The notes under the pieces were generated by a model. The model did not search any database, was not told where the DNA came from, and was given only the letters and a program-made list of their open reading frames with translations. DNA of 60,851 bases from Ruminococcus sp. (GTDB lineage: Bacteria > Bacillota > Clostridia > Oscillospirales > Ruminococcaceae), in NCBI GenBank assembly GCA_015066745.1, contig SVNW01000014.1:1-60851 (forward strand). The letters run 5' to 3'. This document shows positions 42,737-51,791 of the stretch, piece after piece (positions within the stretch are counted from its first letter, which is position 1; each line of letters starts with the position of its first letter). The translations under genes were made by a program, and so were the position numbers.

Positions 42737-44719
42737 TTATGTCTGTTCGTTTTTTACGGTTGACATATTTTCAATGTTATAGATATTTATTGCCTCAACA
42801 AGTCTTTCGTATGCTTCATGTACAGATGTATCCCTGAGCTGGGTAGCTGCCATGGTCTGATGACCGCCACCGTTTAGTTTTTCCATGACAAGCTGTACAT
42901 TTATAGCTCCGTATGATCTTGCTGAAATATTTACAGTGTTATTTATTTCATAAATAACAAATGCGGCATCGATACCGCAGATATTAAGAAGTTCGTCTGC
43001 GGCCTGAGGTGCGATTACACGAAGTTCCTTGTCTGAACAAGACTCGTTGTCAGCTATTGATATCGCACTTCTGTCAATGATCTCTGCATTTGATACTATA
43101 TCTGATTTTATTCTGTATGAATCAATCGAATTAGAAAAATACGAACGTACAGCGATAGTATCCGCACCGAGTTTTTTCAGATATGCGGCCGCTTCAAATG
43201 TACGTGCGGCTGTTTTTACAACAAAATTTTTAGTGTCAAGCATTATTCCTGCAAGAAGTGCTTCTGCAGTACACACAGGAATTTTGCTGAAGTTTTTGAA
43301 ATACGGAAGCATTTCCGTTACCATTTCTGCTGCTGATGATGCAAAAGGTTCGTGGAAAAACAGAACAGGGGACTCTATAAAGTTTACGTTTTTTCTGTGA
43401 TGGTCTATAACGACTACATTGTGTATTTTTTCAAATACGGCTATGCTGTCTACCATATCACGTTTATGAGTGTCAACTATTATCAGCAGACTGTTTTCAT
43501 CTATAAGTTCAAGTGCCTTTTTTTCATCTATAAAAGTACATATATCGGTAGTGTTTTTTACTTTTTCGATCATGTCTTTTGCAAGATTTTTTTCGGGATC
43601 TACAACTATATATGATGTCATTCCGATGGAATTTACAGCTGCCGACAAACCTATAGCCGAACCTACAGAGTCGAGGTCTCCGAATCTGTGTCCCATTATA
43701 AATATGTTTGAGGCGTTTTCCATAAGTTTTTGCAATGCAGTTGTAATAATACGTGTTTTTATTTTGGAATGTTTTTCGATTCCTTTTGACATACCGCCGT
43801 AAAAAGAAAAACCTTCCTTTGTTTTTACAGCAGCCTGGTCTCCGCCTCTGCCAAGTGCCATATCAAGGGCTTGTCTTGCAAGAGTTTCACTTTCTGAAAG
43901 CGATGAACTTTCATGTCCGACTCCGATAGAGAGTGTGACATATGTATCTTCGCTGACGTGTATAGAGCGGGCTTTATCAAGTATTTCAAATCTGTTGGCA
44001 AGAATGCTCTGCAGATGTTGTTCTTCAAAGACTACAAGAAATTTATCTTTTGAAAGTCTTTTAAGAAAGCTGTTTGAGTTTGCAGTGAAGTTTTCAAATA
44101 ATTGTTCTATAGAAGCAAGAGTAGAGGAACGTTCACTTTCCTTTGCAGTTTTGAAGAGATCCTCATAGTTGTCTATATGGATAAGTGCTACTGTCGGCTT
44201 GGTTCTGGTATATTTATCGTGTAGAAGTCTGTAATCGGTTATGTCTCTGAAAAATATTATTTTCAGTTCTACATTGTAGTCGTAGTTTACAGAACAGTTT
44301 ATTTTATAGTACTTCTGCTGATAATTTATTTCAAACTCACTGTCATTTTTAAGATTTTCTTCGTTGAAGTTAAGTTCTTCACATATATCGACCCCAAAGG
44401 CATCGGTATTGTTTGATATTTCTTCAAAAAACGTCTGATTGTACCATACTATTATCCCTTTCTGATCTACTATTACGATAGGATCGGGAGAATAGAAGAG
44501 TGTGAAACATTTGGTCTGCTCAAGACCATGCTCCATTCTGTTAAAATATCTGTACAGATTTTGCTTCATTCGTATTATCTGTGCTATTGTAAGAAAGAGA
44601 AGGACTATTATTGCCGATATAAAAATGAATGAATCATTTTCCTCAAACTGATACATTTTGATTGCAGAATAGACAAGCAGTGCTATGAGCAGGAGAGCGG
44701 TGAGGAGAAGAAATATCAT
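42737..44719 (-). CDS. gdpP: cyclic-di-AMP phosphodiesterase GdpP-like (DHH/DHHA1)
   Basis: The protein has 660 residues from the ATG at 44719; the open frame starts earlier at a TTG inside a hairpin, which is unlikely. Two N-terminal membrane helices are followed by a PAS-like domain ([19 protein letters not shown]), a degenerate GGDEF domain ([10 protein letters not shown]) and the DHH/DHHA1 phosphodiesterase ([19 protein letters not shown] and [10 protein letters not shown]). It hydrolyses c-di-AMP, which controls potassium balance and wall homeostasis. It is first in the gdpP-rplI-dnaB-tilS operon, behind the RNase J gene. The length matches B. subtilis GdpP (~659). Confidence 0.93.
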   Translation of the reverse strand: MIFLLLTALLLIALLVYSAIKMYQFEENDSFIFISAIIVLLFLTIAQIIRMKQNLYRYFNRMEHGLEQTKCFTLFYSPDPIVIVDQKGIIVWYNQTFFEEISNNTDAFGVDICEELNFNEENLKNDSEFEINYQQKYYKINCSVNYDYNVELKIIFFRDITDYRLLHDKYTRTKPTVALIHIDNYEDLFKTAKESERSSTLASIEQLFENFTANSNSFLKRLSKDKFLVVFEEQHLQSILANRFEILDKARSIHVSEDTYVTLSIGVGHESSSLSESETLARQALDMALGRGGDQAAVKTKEGFSFYGGMSKGIEKHSKIKTRIITTALQKLMENASNIFIMGHRFGDLDSVGSAIGLSAAVNSIGMTSYIVVDPEKNLAKDMIEKVKNTTDICTFIDEKKALELIDENSLLIIVDTHKRDMVDSIAVFEKIHNVVVIDHHRKNVNFIESPVLFFHEPFASSAAEMVTEMLPYFKNFSKIPVCTAEALLAGIMLDTKNFVVKTAARTFEAAAYLKKLGADTIAVRSYFSNSIDSYRIKSDIVSNAEIIDRSAISIADNESCSDKELRVIAPQAADELLNICGIDAAFVIYEINNTVNISARSYGAINVQLVMEKLNGGGHQTMAATQLRDTSVHEAYERLVEAINIYNIENMSTVKNEQT

Positions 44720-44769
44720 TTTATTCTTTCTCGTAAAAATCCCCCCTTGATACAGGAAAAATTTCAAGA

Positions 44770-44806
44770 ACAAATGTATTCCGCTGTTAAAACGGAATAC
44801 ATTTGT
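44770..44806 (-). terminator. strong hairpin between the RNase J gene and gdpP
   Basis: A 14-bp perfect stem ACAAATGTATTCCG / CGGAATACATTTGT just after the RNase J stop. The following bases are not T-rich on the minus strand, so it may act as a processing or stability hairpin instead of a strict terminator. Confidence 0.6.
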
Positions 44807-44819
44807 AATTTATATTTTC

Positions 44820-46628
44820 TTATATTTCCATGATTATAGGTAAGATCATAGGACTTCTTTTTGTTTTGCTGTAAATGTAATCTGATAAAGAGTCCTTGAG
44901 CTTTGTTTTGAGTGAATTCCACTCTCTGAGATCATGGATAGAACACTGCTCAAGTGTGTTGTTAAGAAGTTTTTTTGCTTCGTCAATAAGTTCTTCGGAT
45001 TCTCTTACATAGACAAATCCTCTTGAAATAATATCAGGTCCTGAAGCAATGATATTTGAAGCACGGTCTATTGCTATGACAACTATTATAAGGCCGTCCT
45101 GTGCAAGATGTTTTCTGTCTCTGAGAACTATAGAGCCTACGTCGCCTACGCCGAGACCGTCAACGAGAATTCTGCCTGCAGGAACTTTTGAAGTTATACG
45201 CATATCAAGACCGTCAGTTTCGATAACGCTACCTATATCGCCTATGATTACATTGCTTTCGGGTATTCCCATTTCGACAGCAAGCTGGGCATGTTTTTTG
45301 AGATGTTTGTACTCACCGTGTACAGGGATAAAGAACTGCGGTTTTGTAAGTGCGAGCATGAGTTTGAGTTCTTCCTGACAAGCGTGTCCTGAAACGTGAA
45401 CTTCATACATTGCTTCATATACTACTTCTGCACCTGATTTCATGAGTTCGTTTACTACTTTTGTAACAAACTTTTCATTTCCCGGAATAGGAGTAGCTGA
45501 AATGATAATAAAGTCATTGCAGTTTATATTTACTTTTTTGTGATCGTTCATCGCCATTCGTGTGAGCGCTGACATAGGTTCACCCTGACTGCCTGTAGTG
45601 ATAAGTACTATCTGACTGCTGTCGTATCTGTTCATAAGATCGATATCGATTATTATACCCTTAGGTGCTTCAAGATAACCGAGCTCTATAGCAGTAGTGA
45701 TTACATTTACCATACTTCTTCCGAATACAGCGATCTTTCTGTTTGTTTTTACAGCAGAGTTGATTATCTGTTGTATTCGGTGGATATTTGAAGAGAATGT
45801 AGCGATGATGATCCTCTTGCCTTCAGCAGTATTGAAGAGACTGTCAAAGGAGTTTCCTACTTTCTTTTCTGATTGTGTATAACCGGGTCTTTCGGCATTT
45901 GTTGAATCAGCCATAAGGGCGAGTACACCTCTTGAACCGAGTTCTCCGAATCTTGCAAGGTCGATAGGAGCACCGTTTATAGGTGTATAGTCAACTTTAA
46001 AGTCACCTGTGTGTACTATTATACCAGCAGGAGTGTGTATGGCAAGACCAACAGAATCGGGGATCGAATGGTTTACGGCTATAAATTCGACAGCCATACA
46101 ACCCATTTTTACTGTTTTCTTTGGCATTACTTCGCAAAGTTTTGTTTTCCCGCTTAGCCCGTGTTCTTTGAGTTTGCCTTCAACAAGTCCGAGTGTAAGT
46201 TTAGTACCGTATACAGGTACATTTACTTTTTTGAGAAGATATGCAAGACCGCCTATATGGTCTTCATGTCCGTGAGTAAGAACAACGCCTCTTACTTTTG
46301 CCTGATTTCTTTCTATATAAGTAAAGTCAGGGATAACTATATCTACTCCGAGCATTTCAGAATCCGGAAAAGCAAGTCCGCAGTCAACAATGAAAATATC
46401 ATTTGAGCATTCAAATGCTGTCATATTTTTTCCGATCTCATTGAGACCACCGAGCGGAATGATTTTTACAGGTGTTTTTCGTATCTCTTTTTTATTTTGT
46501 TTTTGTACAGCCTGTATTTCTCTTGATGAATTTCCGGAATCAGACTTCTGGTGTGGGTGTGATGACTGCTGTCTGAGGTTTTGTCTGTCATCGTTGTAAC
46601 GTTTGCGATTATTGTTATGATTGTTCAT
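44820..46628 (-). CDS. rnj: ribonuclease J
   Basis: The 602-residue protein has a ~55-residue Asn/Arg/Gln-rich N-terminal tail, then the metallo-beta-lactamase core with HGHEDHIGGL, PDSVGLAIHTPAGIIVHTGDFKVD and the beta-CASP region (TTGSQGEPMSAL, VSGHA). RNase J is a 5'-3' exo- and endonuclease acting in mRNA decay and rRNA maturation in Firmicutes. The polar extension is longer than in B. subtilis RNase J1 and may be an RNA-binding tail. I cannot tell J1 from J2. Confidence 0.95.
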   Translation of the reverse strand: MNNHNNNRKRYNDDRQNLRQQSSHPHQKSDSGNSSREIQAVQKQNKKEIRKTPVKIIPLGGLNEIGKNMTAFECSNDIFIVDCGLAFPDSEMLGVDIVIPDFTYIERNQAKVRGVVLTHGHEDHIGGLAYLLKKVNVPVYGTKLTLGLVEGKLKEHGLSGKTKLCEVMPKKTVKMGCMAVEFIAVNHSIPDSVGLAIHTPAGIIVHTGDFKVDYTPINGAPIDLARFGELGSRGVLALMADSTNAERPGYTQSEKKVGNSFDSLFNTAEGKRIIIATFSSNIHRIQQIINSAVKTNRKIAVFGRSMVNVITTAIELGYLEAPKGIIIDIDLMNRYDSSQIVLITTGSQGEPMSALTRMAMNDHKKVNINCNDFIIISATPIPGNEKFVTKVVNELMKSGAEVVYEAMYEVHVSGHACQEELKLMLALTKPQFFIPVHGEYKHLKKHAQLAVEMGIPESNVIIGDIGSVIETDGLDMRITSKVPAGRILVDGLGVGDVGSIVLRDRKHLAQDGLIIVVIAIDRASNIIASGPDIISRGFVYVRESEELIDEAKKLLNNTLEQCSIHDLREWNSLKTKLKDSLSDYIYSKTKRSPMILPIIMEI

Positions 46629-46813
46629 TAAAGACCTCCTCGTTTGATTTTTTTGTTTTTTACTTTTGTTAGATATAATAATATATTGTTTTTAAACTAT
46701 TGTTTTTGAAACAGTTATGTATGATATCCGAACGTAAATATACACTTTAATTATATTACACATAATGGTTTATGTCAAGTCAGTAAATGGAAGATTACAT
46801 TTGACATTCTGAA

Positions 46814-46843
46814 ATATGTACTCCGCTTTTGCGGAGTACATAT
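46814..46843 (-). terminator. hairpin after the phosphohexomutase-like gene
   Basis: A 13-bp perfect stem ATATGTACTCCGC / GCGGAGTACATAT with a TTTT loop. On the minus strand it begins at the last base of the stop codon and is followed by a short T-run. Confidence 0.75.
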
Positions 46844-47994
46844 CATGTGGTTATATTCGATTTTAAAAGCCAGTTGTTGCAAAATTCTTCTGCACTTTCA
46901 GAACTGTAACTTTCTGCAAGGAAGATAAGACTTTTTCCGCTTTTGGATTTTTTGGCAAGTATTCTTCCGTTATTATCGGTATAGCAGACGTTATTTTCAG
47001 AAGAATCCGTTATCTTTTTTATGGTTTCATCGGGGTCTTTTTTGATATTTATATATTTCATCGTAGTCGTAAAATGCGGTAGTTCATTTGCAAGTTCAGA
47101 GAGCGTTTTTGATTTTTCATTCATTATTTCAAAGATTTTTCCGATAAGCGATATTCCGTCACTTAAAAAAGGATAATCGAGAGTAACTGATTTTCTGGAC
47201 GTATCTTCAAAGCTGTCAGAGTATGGGTCAAAACGGTATGTGTATCTGTTTTTGTCAGTAGCTATCATATCAGCGAGCATCGGGAAACTGTGTGGCAGAG
47301 GAATGTCATTTCCTTTTTCAAATTCATTTTTACAGCATATGAGCAGAAGTTTTTCATAGAAAATAAATCCACTGCTGTCGCAGTATGCAGAAACTTTCAT
47401 TCCGTCAGATGATATATTGAAAACAATGTCTTTGTAAAAATCAGGTTTACATTCAGAAAACATTGGAGCAAAGAAATTTTTGATGATACGGCTTCCCGAA
47501 TTTATCTGTACAGATGTGTTTTGGGGCAGATTTTTAAAAATATGTCTGCATTCGGAGAGATACATATCACAAAGAGTTGATGAATCGGTTATTTTTCCTT
47601 TTGGTTCTGATATATCGTCATCAGATGCCGTTTTCATATTTTCAAGCAGTTCGTTTTCTTCGTTGAAACTCAGAGTAAAACCAAATTTTGAAAATGGTAT
47701 GACTTTGATATTTTTAAAAGAATGATCAATATATATACCGCAATTTATTTTGGTAGTCTGCAGTGCAAAACGGATTTGTGATTGTGTACATTCACCACAG
47801 TTCCATACATTTTTGCCTTTTGAAAGTATTCCGGCTGTAAGTGCGTGATATACGGGCATATCCTTTTGGTTACAGCCTACAAGTATGTCATCATGTATAT
47901 TTCCGAGAGCCGTTCCAAGCAAAAGCGCTTCACTGCAGGAGAGGGAAAAGGTATCTGAATTATAAATTCCGTCATCGTTTATCATTAGTGGCAT
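46843..47994 (-). CDS. degenerate phosphohexomutase-like protein (phosphoglucomutase/phosphomannomutase fold)
   Basis: The 383-residue protein follows the alpha-D-phosphohexomutase pattern but lacks its catalytic loops. It keeps the DGI near the N-terminus and the ILVGCNQKDMPVYHALTAGI strand-helix. The phosphoserine loop (normally T/SASHNP) reads YIDHSF, with only the His kept. The metal-binding DGDGDR loop reads SSDGMK, the ESSGH region reads LDYPFLSDG, and the SGTEP phosphate loop reads KSKSG. It is also shorter than the ~450-residue enzymes. It is probably a non-catalytic paralogue with a binding or regulatory role. It is flanked by housekeeping genes; no strong ribosome site is seen. Family call inferred by eye. 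Confidence 0.6.
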   Translation of the reverse strand: MPLMINDDGIYNSDTFSLSCSEALLLGTALGNIHDDILVGCNQKDMPVYHALTAGILSKGKNVWNCGECTQSQIRFALQTTKINCGIYIDHSFKNIKVIPFSKFGFTLSFNEENELLENMKTASDDDISEPKGKITDSSTLCDMYLSECRHIFKNLPQNTSVQINSGSRIIKNFFAPMFSECKPDFYKDIVFNISSDGMKVSAYCDSSGFIFYEKLLLICCKNEFEKGNDIPLPHSFPMLADMIATDKNRYTYRFDPYSDSFEDTSRKSVTLDYPFLSDGISLIGKIFEIMNEKSKTLSELANELPHFTTTMKYINIKKDPDETIKKITDSSENNVCYTDNNGRILAKKSKSGKSLIFLAESYSSESAEEFCNNWLLKSNITT

Positions 47995-48126
47995 TTTGAG
48001 GTCACGTCCTTTTTGTATGTTTTCAGAAAAAATCTGTGTAGTTAGTGTTGACGTGAATTTGGAAAGTTATACATAAAAGTAAACTGAACAATCAGAAATA
48101 TTGATACGGACTTATAGTATACACAA

Positions 48127-48163
48127 AGAAAAAAGCGGTCTGATTTTGCTCAAACCGCATTTA
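48127..48163 (-). terminator. intrinsic terminator after the glycosyltransferase
   Basis: Imperfect stem with a GCGGT/ACCGC core plus TGA/TCA, followed on the minus strand by a T-run (A-run at 48127-48134). Confidence 0.65.
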
Positions 48164-48229
48164 TTCATTTTGGTAAAAACATCTGTTTATACTATATAAT
48201 AATTACAAATGTTTTATAGGAAATACTGC

Positions 48230-49411
48230 TTATTCAAATACTTTTTCGTAAATAGCAGTTCTGTTATTTCTGGATTCTTTGAAGGAATCTATGATCTTGC
48301 TTATACCTTCTCTGAAGATTTCTCTGTTATCATAAGCTTTCTTAACTGCTGTTCTCAATACATCTGCAGTTATGTCGATTTCTTTCTTGTTCAAGAATAC
48401 GCCTACGTTTAATTTTTCAACTAATCTTGAAATGTCAAACTGGTCATATTTTTGTGGAACAAAAACCATAGGAACGCCGTTTGCAAAGCCTTCAGAAGTT
48501 GAATTAAATCCTGAATGAGTAATAAATACGTCTACTTCAGGTAAAAGCTGAGTCTGAGGAACATAGTTATAGATGCTGAAGTTAGCAGGTATGTCTTTGA
48601 AAGTCTGATTTATATCAACAAATTTTCCGACAGACATAATTACCTGATATTCTTCTGAATCTCTGAAAGCTTCAATGCAATGGTGATAAAATGCAATATC
48701 TTTACCGAAAATTGTTCCGAATGAAATATAAAGTAATTTCTTATTTTCGTCTTTCTTGAAATCAAAGTTATTATCAACAACTCTTTGTTCAATATGAGGA
48801 CCAATGAAATAACAGGTATCATCAGTGTCTTCCGGTCTTATATGGAAATATTTTGAGGTCAGAATTAATTTTTTAAATTCATTTGGAGTTGTATGAAGAC
48901 CAACAAAATCGTGCAAATTTATATTGTATTTCTGGCTGGTTGCCTGTAAGCCCATTAATCTTCCTTCGGTAAGGTCAAGCTTTTCGTCAGTCAGAATGAA
49001 AGAAGAGTAAATTTTTACAAATTTGGAAGGGTCGAGTTTCAAAATTTTATTCATTTCTTCAATCTCAAAAAATGAATCGAAAACATAATAATCATAGTCA
49101 GTCTGTTCCTGTGACAACATAGTGATAAGTACATCGATTGCCTTTCCGAACATAAAAGAGTTGATAGCAAACGGTGGAGCGTCAGGAGGTAATCTCTTTG
49201 CTATTTCACTGACATCAGCGGAATATACAACTTTTTTTACCGGAATATCGTTTAATCTGGACGCAAATTCGTCCATAACATAACAGGTTACATCATGACC
49301 CATTTCTGCTAATTCTCTTACGATTTCAACACTACAGGTAAAATGACCGTGTAAAATACCGTTTACAACTAAAATTTTCTTTGAATTTGTTGTTTTTAAA
49401 GCTTCGTTCAT
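48230..49411 (-). CDS. MGT-family (macrolide-type) glycosyltransferase
   Basis: The 393-residue GT1/GT-B enzyme starts MNEALKTTNSKKILVVNGILHGHFTCSVEIVRELAE (ATG at 49411 with GGAGG; the open frame upstream has no site). The C-terminal nucleotide-sugar site is clear: LLYISFGTIFGKD, VPQTQLLPEVDVFITHSGFNSTSEGFANGVPMVFVPQKYDQFD. These match the MGT subfamily, members of which glycosylate and inactivate macrolides, or modify other small hydrophobic acceptors. It has a consensus promoter with a ~140-nt leader. The acceptor here is unknown. Confidence 0.88.
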   Translation of the reverse strand: MNEALKTTNSKKILVVNGILHGHFTCSVEIVRELAEMGHDVTCYVMDEFASRLNDIPVKKVVYSADVSEIAKRLPPDAPPFAINSFMFGKAIDVLITMLSQEQTDYDYYVFDSFFEIEEMNKILKLDPSKFVKIYSSFILTDEKLDLTEGRLMGLQATSQKYNINLHDFVGLHTTPNEFKKLILTSKYFHIRPEDTDDTCYFIGPHIEQRVVDNNFDFKKDENKKLLYISFGTIFGKDIAFYHHCIEAFRDSEEYQVIMSVGKFVDINQTFKDIPANFSIYNYVPQTQLLPEVDVFITHSGFNSTSEGFANGVPMVFVPQKYDQFDISRLVEKLNVGVFLNKKEIDITADVLRTAVKKAYDNREIFREGISKIIDSFKESRNNRTAIYEKVFE

Positions 49412-49557
49412 TTTTAATTCCTCCGATATTAACGAAAAAAGATTCGAAAGGGAAACAAGCTCGGAAATAAGAGACAAAATCTCCATAAACATAAAAGTTA
49501 AGAGTTTCTGTCTCTGATTTTTTACCAAAAAACTTGTTTCTTATTAATGCAAAAATT

Positions 49558-49586
49558 ATTATACACTATTGAAAAAGATATGTCAA
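49558..49586 (-). promoter_or_regulatory. consensus sigma-A promoter of the glycosyltransferase
   Basis: On the minus strand, TTGACA (49581-49586), 17-bp spacer, TATAAT (49558-49563): a perfect consensus pair. Confidence 0.85.
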
Positions 49587-49850
49587 TATAGGCTTTGAAG
49601 TTCGGATTAACCGCAGAATAAAGTAATTCACGCACTAGTTAGAAATAAGGAAAAAATGGTTCAGTTATCACCGGGCGATTTAGAAAAGTTATACAAGAAA
49701 TTTTTTATGAACTGTTAAATCGTTCATAGAAAATTTACACATGGAGTATTGCATTTGATTTAGTGTTGGGATAAAATTATCTGATGGAAAGTTCTATATT
49801 AAGAGTTAAGGAAAAATTAAGGTTTGATTATATCAATAGAAAAGAGTGTG

Positions 49851-49859
49851 TGATATAAT
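49851..49859 (+). promoter_or_regulatory. extended -10 promoter of the first two-component system
   Basis: TGATATAAT (TG-N-TATAAT) with no fitting -35 box, about 30 nt before the response regulator start. Confidence 0.6.
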
Positions 49860-49891
49860 CTGTTCGTGATAGAAAAGGAGGTAATTATTCT

Positions 49892-50581
49892 ATGTACACT
49901 GTACTTGTGGTTGATGATGAACCGGGAATAGCGGAACTTCTGAAACTATATTTTGAAATGTACAAATATAATGTTATCGTTTCGGAAAACGGTCAGCAGG
50001 CTTTAAAAAGTTTCAGAGAAAATAAAGTCGACATCGTTGTTACTGATATCATGATGCCTGAAATGGACGGATATGAACTGGCGCAGAGTATACGTGAAAT
50101 AAGTGATGTGCCTATACTGTTTCTTTCAGCTAAGACTGAGGTCGCAGACAGGATAAAGGGTTTGCGTACAGGAGCAGATGACTATATAGTCAAACCTTTT
50201 GACCCGCTTGAAGTAGTTACAAGGGTCGAAGTAAATCTTCGCCGTTGTTACGGTTATTCCGATGAGCGTCATAACGACATATTAAAATGCGGTAATCTTG
50301 AATTTGATGTATCAGGCTGTAAGCTTTACAAAAATAAAGAACTTGTTGAACTTACTGCACTTGAATATCGCATATTACAGTTTTTTATGGAAAATCAGGG
50401 GAAGGTGCTTACTAAAAATCAGATTTATGAAACAGCGTGGCTGGAAAATCAATTTCCCGATGACAACAGCATAATGGTTGCTATCAGTAAGATAAGGACA
50501 AAAATCAATGATGAAAGATACAGGTATATTCATACGATAAGAGGACTGGGATATAGAATGGAGGCAATAGAAGATGCGTAA
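49892..50581 (+). CDS. OmpR/PhoB-family response regulator
   Basis: The 229-residue protein has a receiver domain (DDEPG, phospho-acceptor Asp in VVTDIMMPEMDGYE, switch Ser/Lys in FLSAKT and VKPF) and an OmpR-type winged-helix effector (LTALEYRILQFFMENQGKVLTKNQIYE...VAISKIRTKI...IRGLGYRME). It should activate or repress genes in response to its partner kinase. It starts after AAAGGAGG and overlaps the kinase gene by 8 nt. Confidence 0.95.
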   Translation: MYTVLVVDDEPGIAELLKLYFEMYKYNVIVSENGQQALKSFRENKVDIVVTDIMMPEMDGYELAQSIREISDVPILFLSAKTEVADRIKGLRTGADDYIVKPFDPLEVVTRVEVNLRRCYGYSDERHNDILKCGNLEFDVSGCKLYKNKELVELTALEYRILQFFMENQGKVLTKNQIYETAWLENQFPDDNSIMVAISKIRTKINDERYRYIHTIRGLGYRMEAIEDA

Positions 50582-51713
50582 CAGAGAGTTGAAACTAAGG
50601 AGTATAGCAAGAAGATTTGTTTGGTTTTGTATTTTTATAGTGTTTGCAGGTGAGATATTTGTATTTTACAAGTCGGCATTTTTAGGATTTGCAGACGGGT
50701 ATTTCAGTGCAGTTGACAGTATTCCTGATTCAGAAGTATATGTCATGGAAAATCATTATTTGACTATCAAGATATTGAGTACAGTTTTTTCAATCGTTAC
50801 GTTTGTTCTTTTCTATATATTTGCGAAAAAATATTTTATAGTACCTGTTGAAGAACTTGCAGACGGTATGGAGCGTGTTGGAAAAGGCAACCTTGATGTA
50901 CGTATTTCTGAAGGTGGAAAATTTGAGTTTGGAGAGATACAGAAAACTTTTAATCTTATGGTAGAACAACTGCAAAATGATAAGAAAAACAGAGAAAAAA
51001 TAATATCGCAAAATACAATGATGTATTCGGGTATAGCGCACGATCTGAAAACACCTATGACGATGATCATAGGTTATGCAAAATTTCTTCAGAGCAATAG
51101 TGATATTTCCCAAAAAGACAGACAACGTTATCTGGATAATATTATCAGTAAAACAGAAGATGCAAATAAATTGCTTGATTCTTTGTTTACATATTCCAAG
51201 CTTGAAAACAGTAGTTATGAGTTGAAAAAAGAAAAAAATGATATTGCTGAATGTCTGCGTTCATGTGTTGCAGACCATTATAAACTGATTGAAAAGTCAA
51301 ATATAAAACTTGAACTTGATATTCCTGAAAGCAAGACAGAGCTTGTTTTTGATGAATTTGAATTAAAACGTGTATTTTCAAACCTTATCATGAATGTTAT
51401 AAAACATAATCCTGAAAATACGGAATGTTTTATATCACTTAGCCTTTCTTCGTCAATGGGACAGTACAACGATATTGTTAAAATCATTATTGCAGATGAC
51501 GGACCTAAGATATCATCATCACTTATTGAAAAATTATTTGATTGTTTTAGTGTCGGTGATTTATCGAGAAATACACGTAACGGAAGCGGGCTTGGTCTTG
51601 CAATAAGTCAAAAGATAATAGAAAGACATGACGGAAAACTTTATTATTGTGATGTGTGGAACAGTAAATATAAATGTTTTGTTGTAGAACTAAAAAACAG
51701 ACTTGATATGTAA
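50574..51713 (+). CDS. membrane sensor histidine kinase
   Basis: The 379-residue protein has two membrane helices (about 12-32 and 65-85) with a short ~30-residue extracytoplasmic loop, a HAMP-like linker (FIVPVEELADGMERVGKGNLDVR), a HisKA domain with the H-box SGIAHDLKTPMTMII, and an ATPase domain with the N-box NLIMNVIKHNP, G1 ADDGPKIS and G2 NGSGLGLAI. It pairs with the response regulator directly upstream. The short loop gives no clear clue to its signal. Confidence 0.93.
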   Translation: MRNRELKLRSIARRFVWFCIFIVFAGEIFVFYKSAFLGFADGYFSAVDSIPDSEVYVMENHYLTIKILSTVFSIVTFVLFYIFAKKYFIVPVEELADGMERVGKGNLDVRISEGGKFEFGEIQKTFNLMVEQLQNDKKNREKIISQNTMMYSGIAHDLKTPMTMIIGYAKFLQSNSDISQKDRQRYLDNIISKTEDANKLLDSLFTYSKLENSSYELKKEKNDIAECLRSCVADHYKLIEKSNIKLELDIPESKTELVFDEFELKRVFSNLIMNVIKHNPENTECFISLSLSSSMGQYNDIVKIIIADDGPKISSSLIEKLFDCFSVGDLSRNTRNGSGLGLAISQKIIERHDGKLYYCDVWNSKYKCFVVELKNRLDM

Positions 51714-51731
51714 CTAAGTAAAATTAAGAAT

Positions 51732-51788
51732 AAAAGACATAACAATATCAAACGGTCAGAAATGCCGTTAATGTTGTTATGTCTTTTT
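51732..51788. terminator. bidirectional intrinsic terminator
   Basis: A 14-bp stem AAAAGACATAACAA / TTGTTATGTCTTTT with an inner AACGG/CCGTT hairpin, ending both the kinase gene and the convergent symporter gene. Confidence 0.88.
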
Positions 51789-51791
51789 GTT

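Larger units (their letters stand above)
49412..49891. other. intergenic region between the glycosyltransferase and the response regulator
   Basis: This 480-nt region contains the glycosyltransferase leader (49412-49550) and its consensus promoter, a short 20-codon ORF at 49656-49718 with a weak AAGGA site (likely a chance or remnant frame), and an extended -10 promoter for the two-component system. Confidence 0.55.

Noticed and set aside
49656..49718. Twenty-codon ORF (starts MVQLSPGDLEKL) with a weak AAGGA site
   Set aside because: Too short and without recognisable homology; could be a gene remnant, not enough to call.
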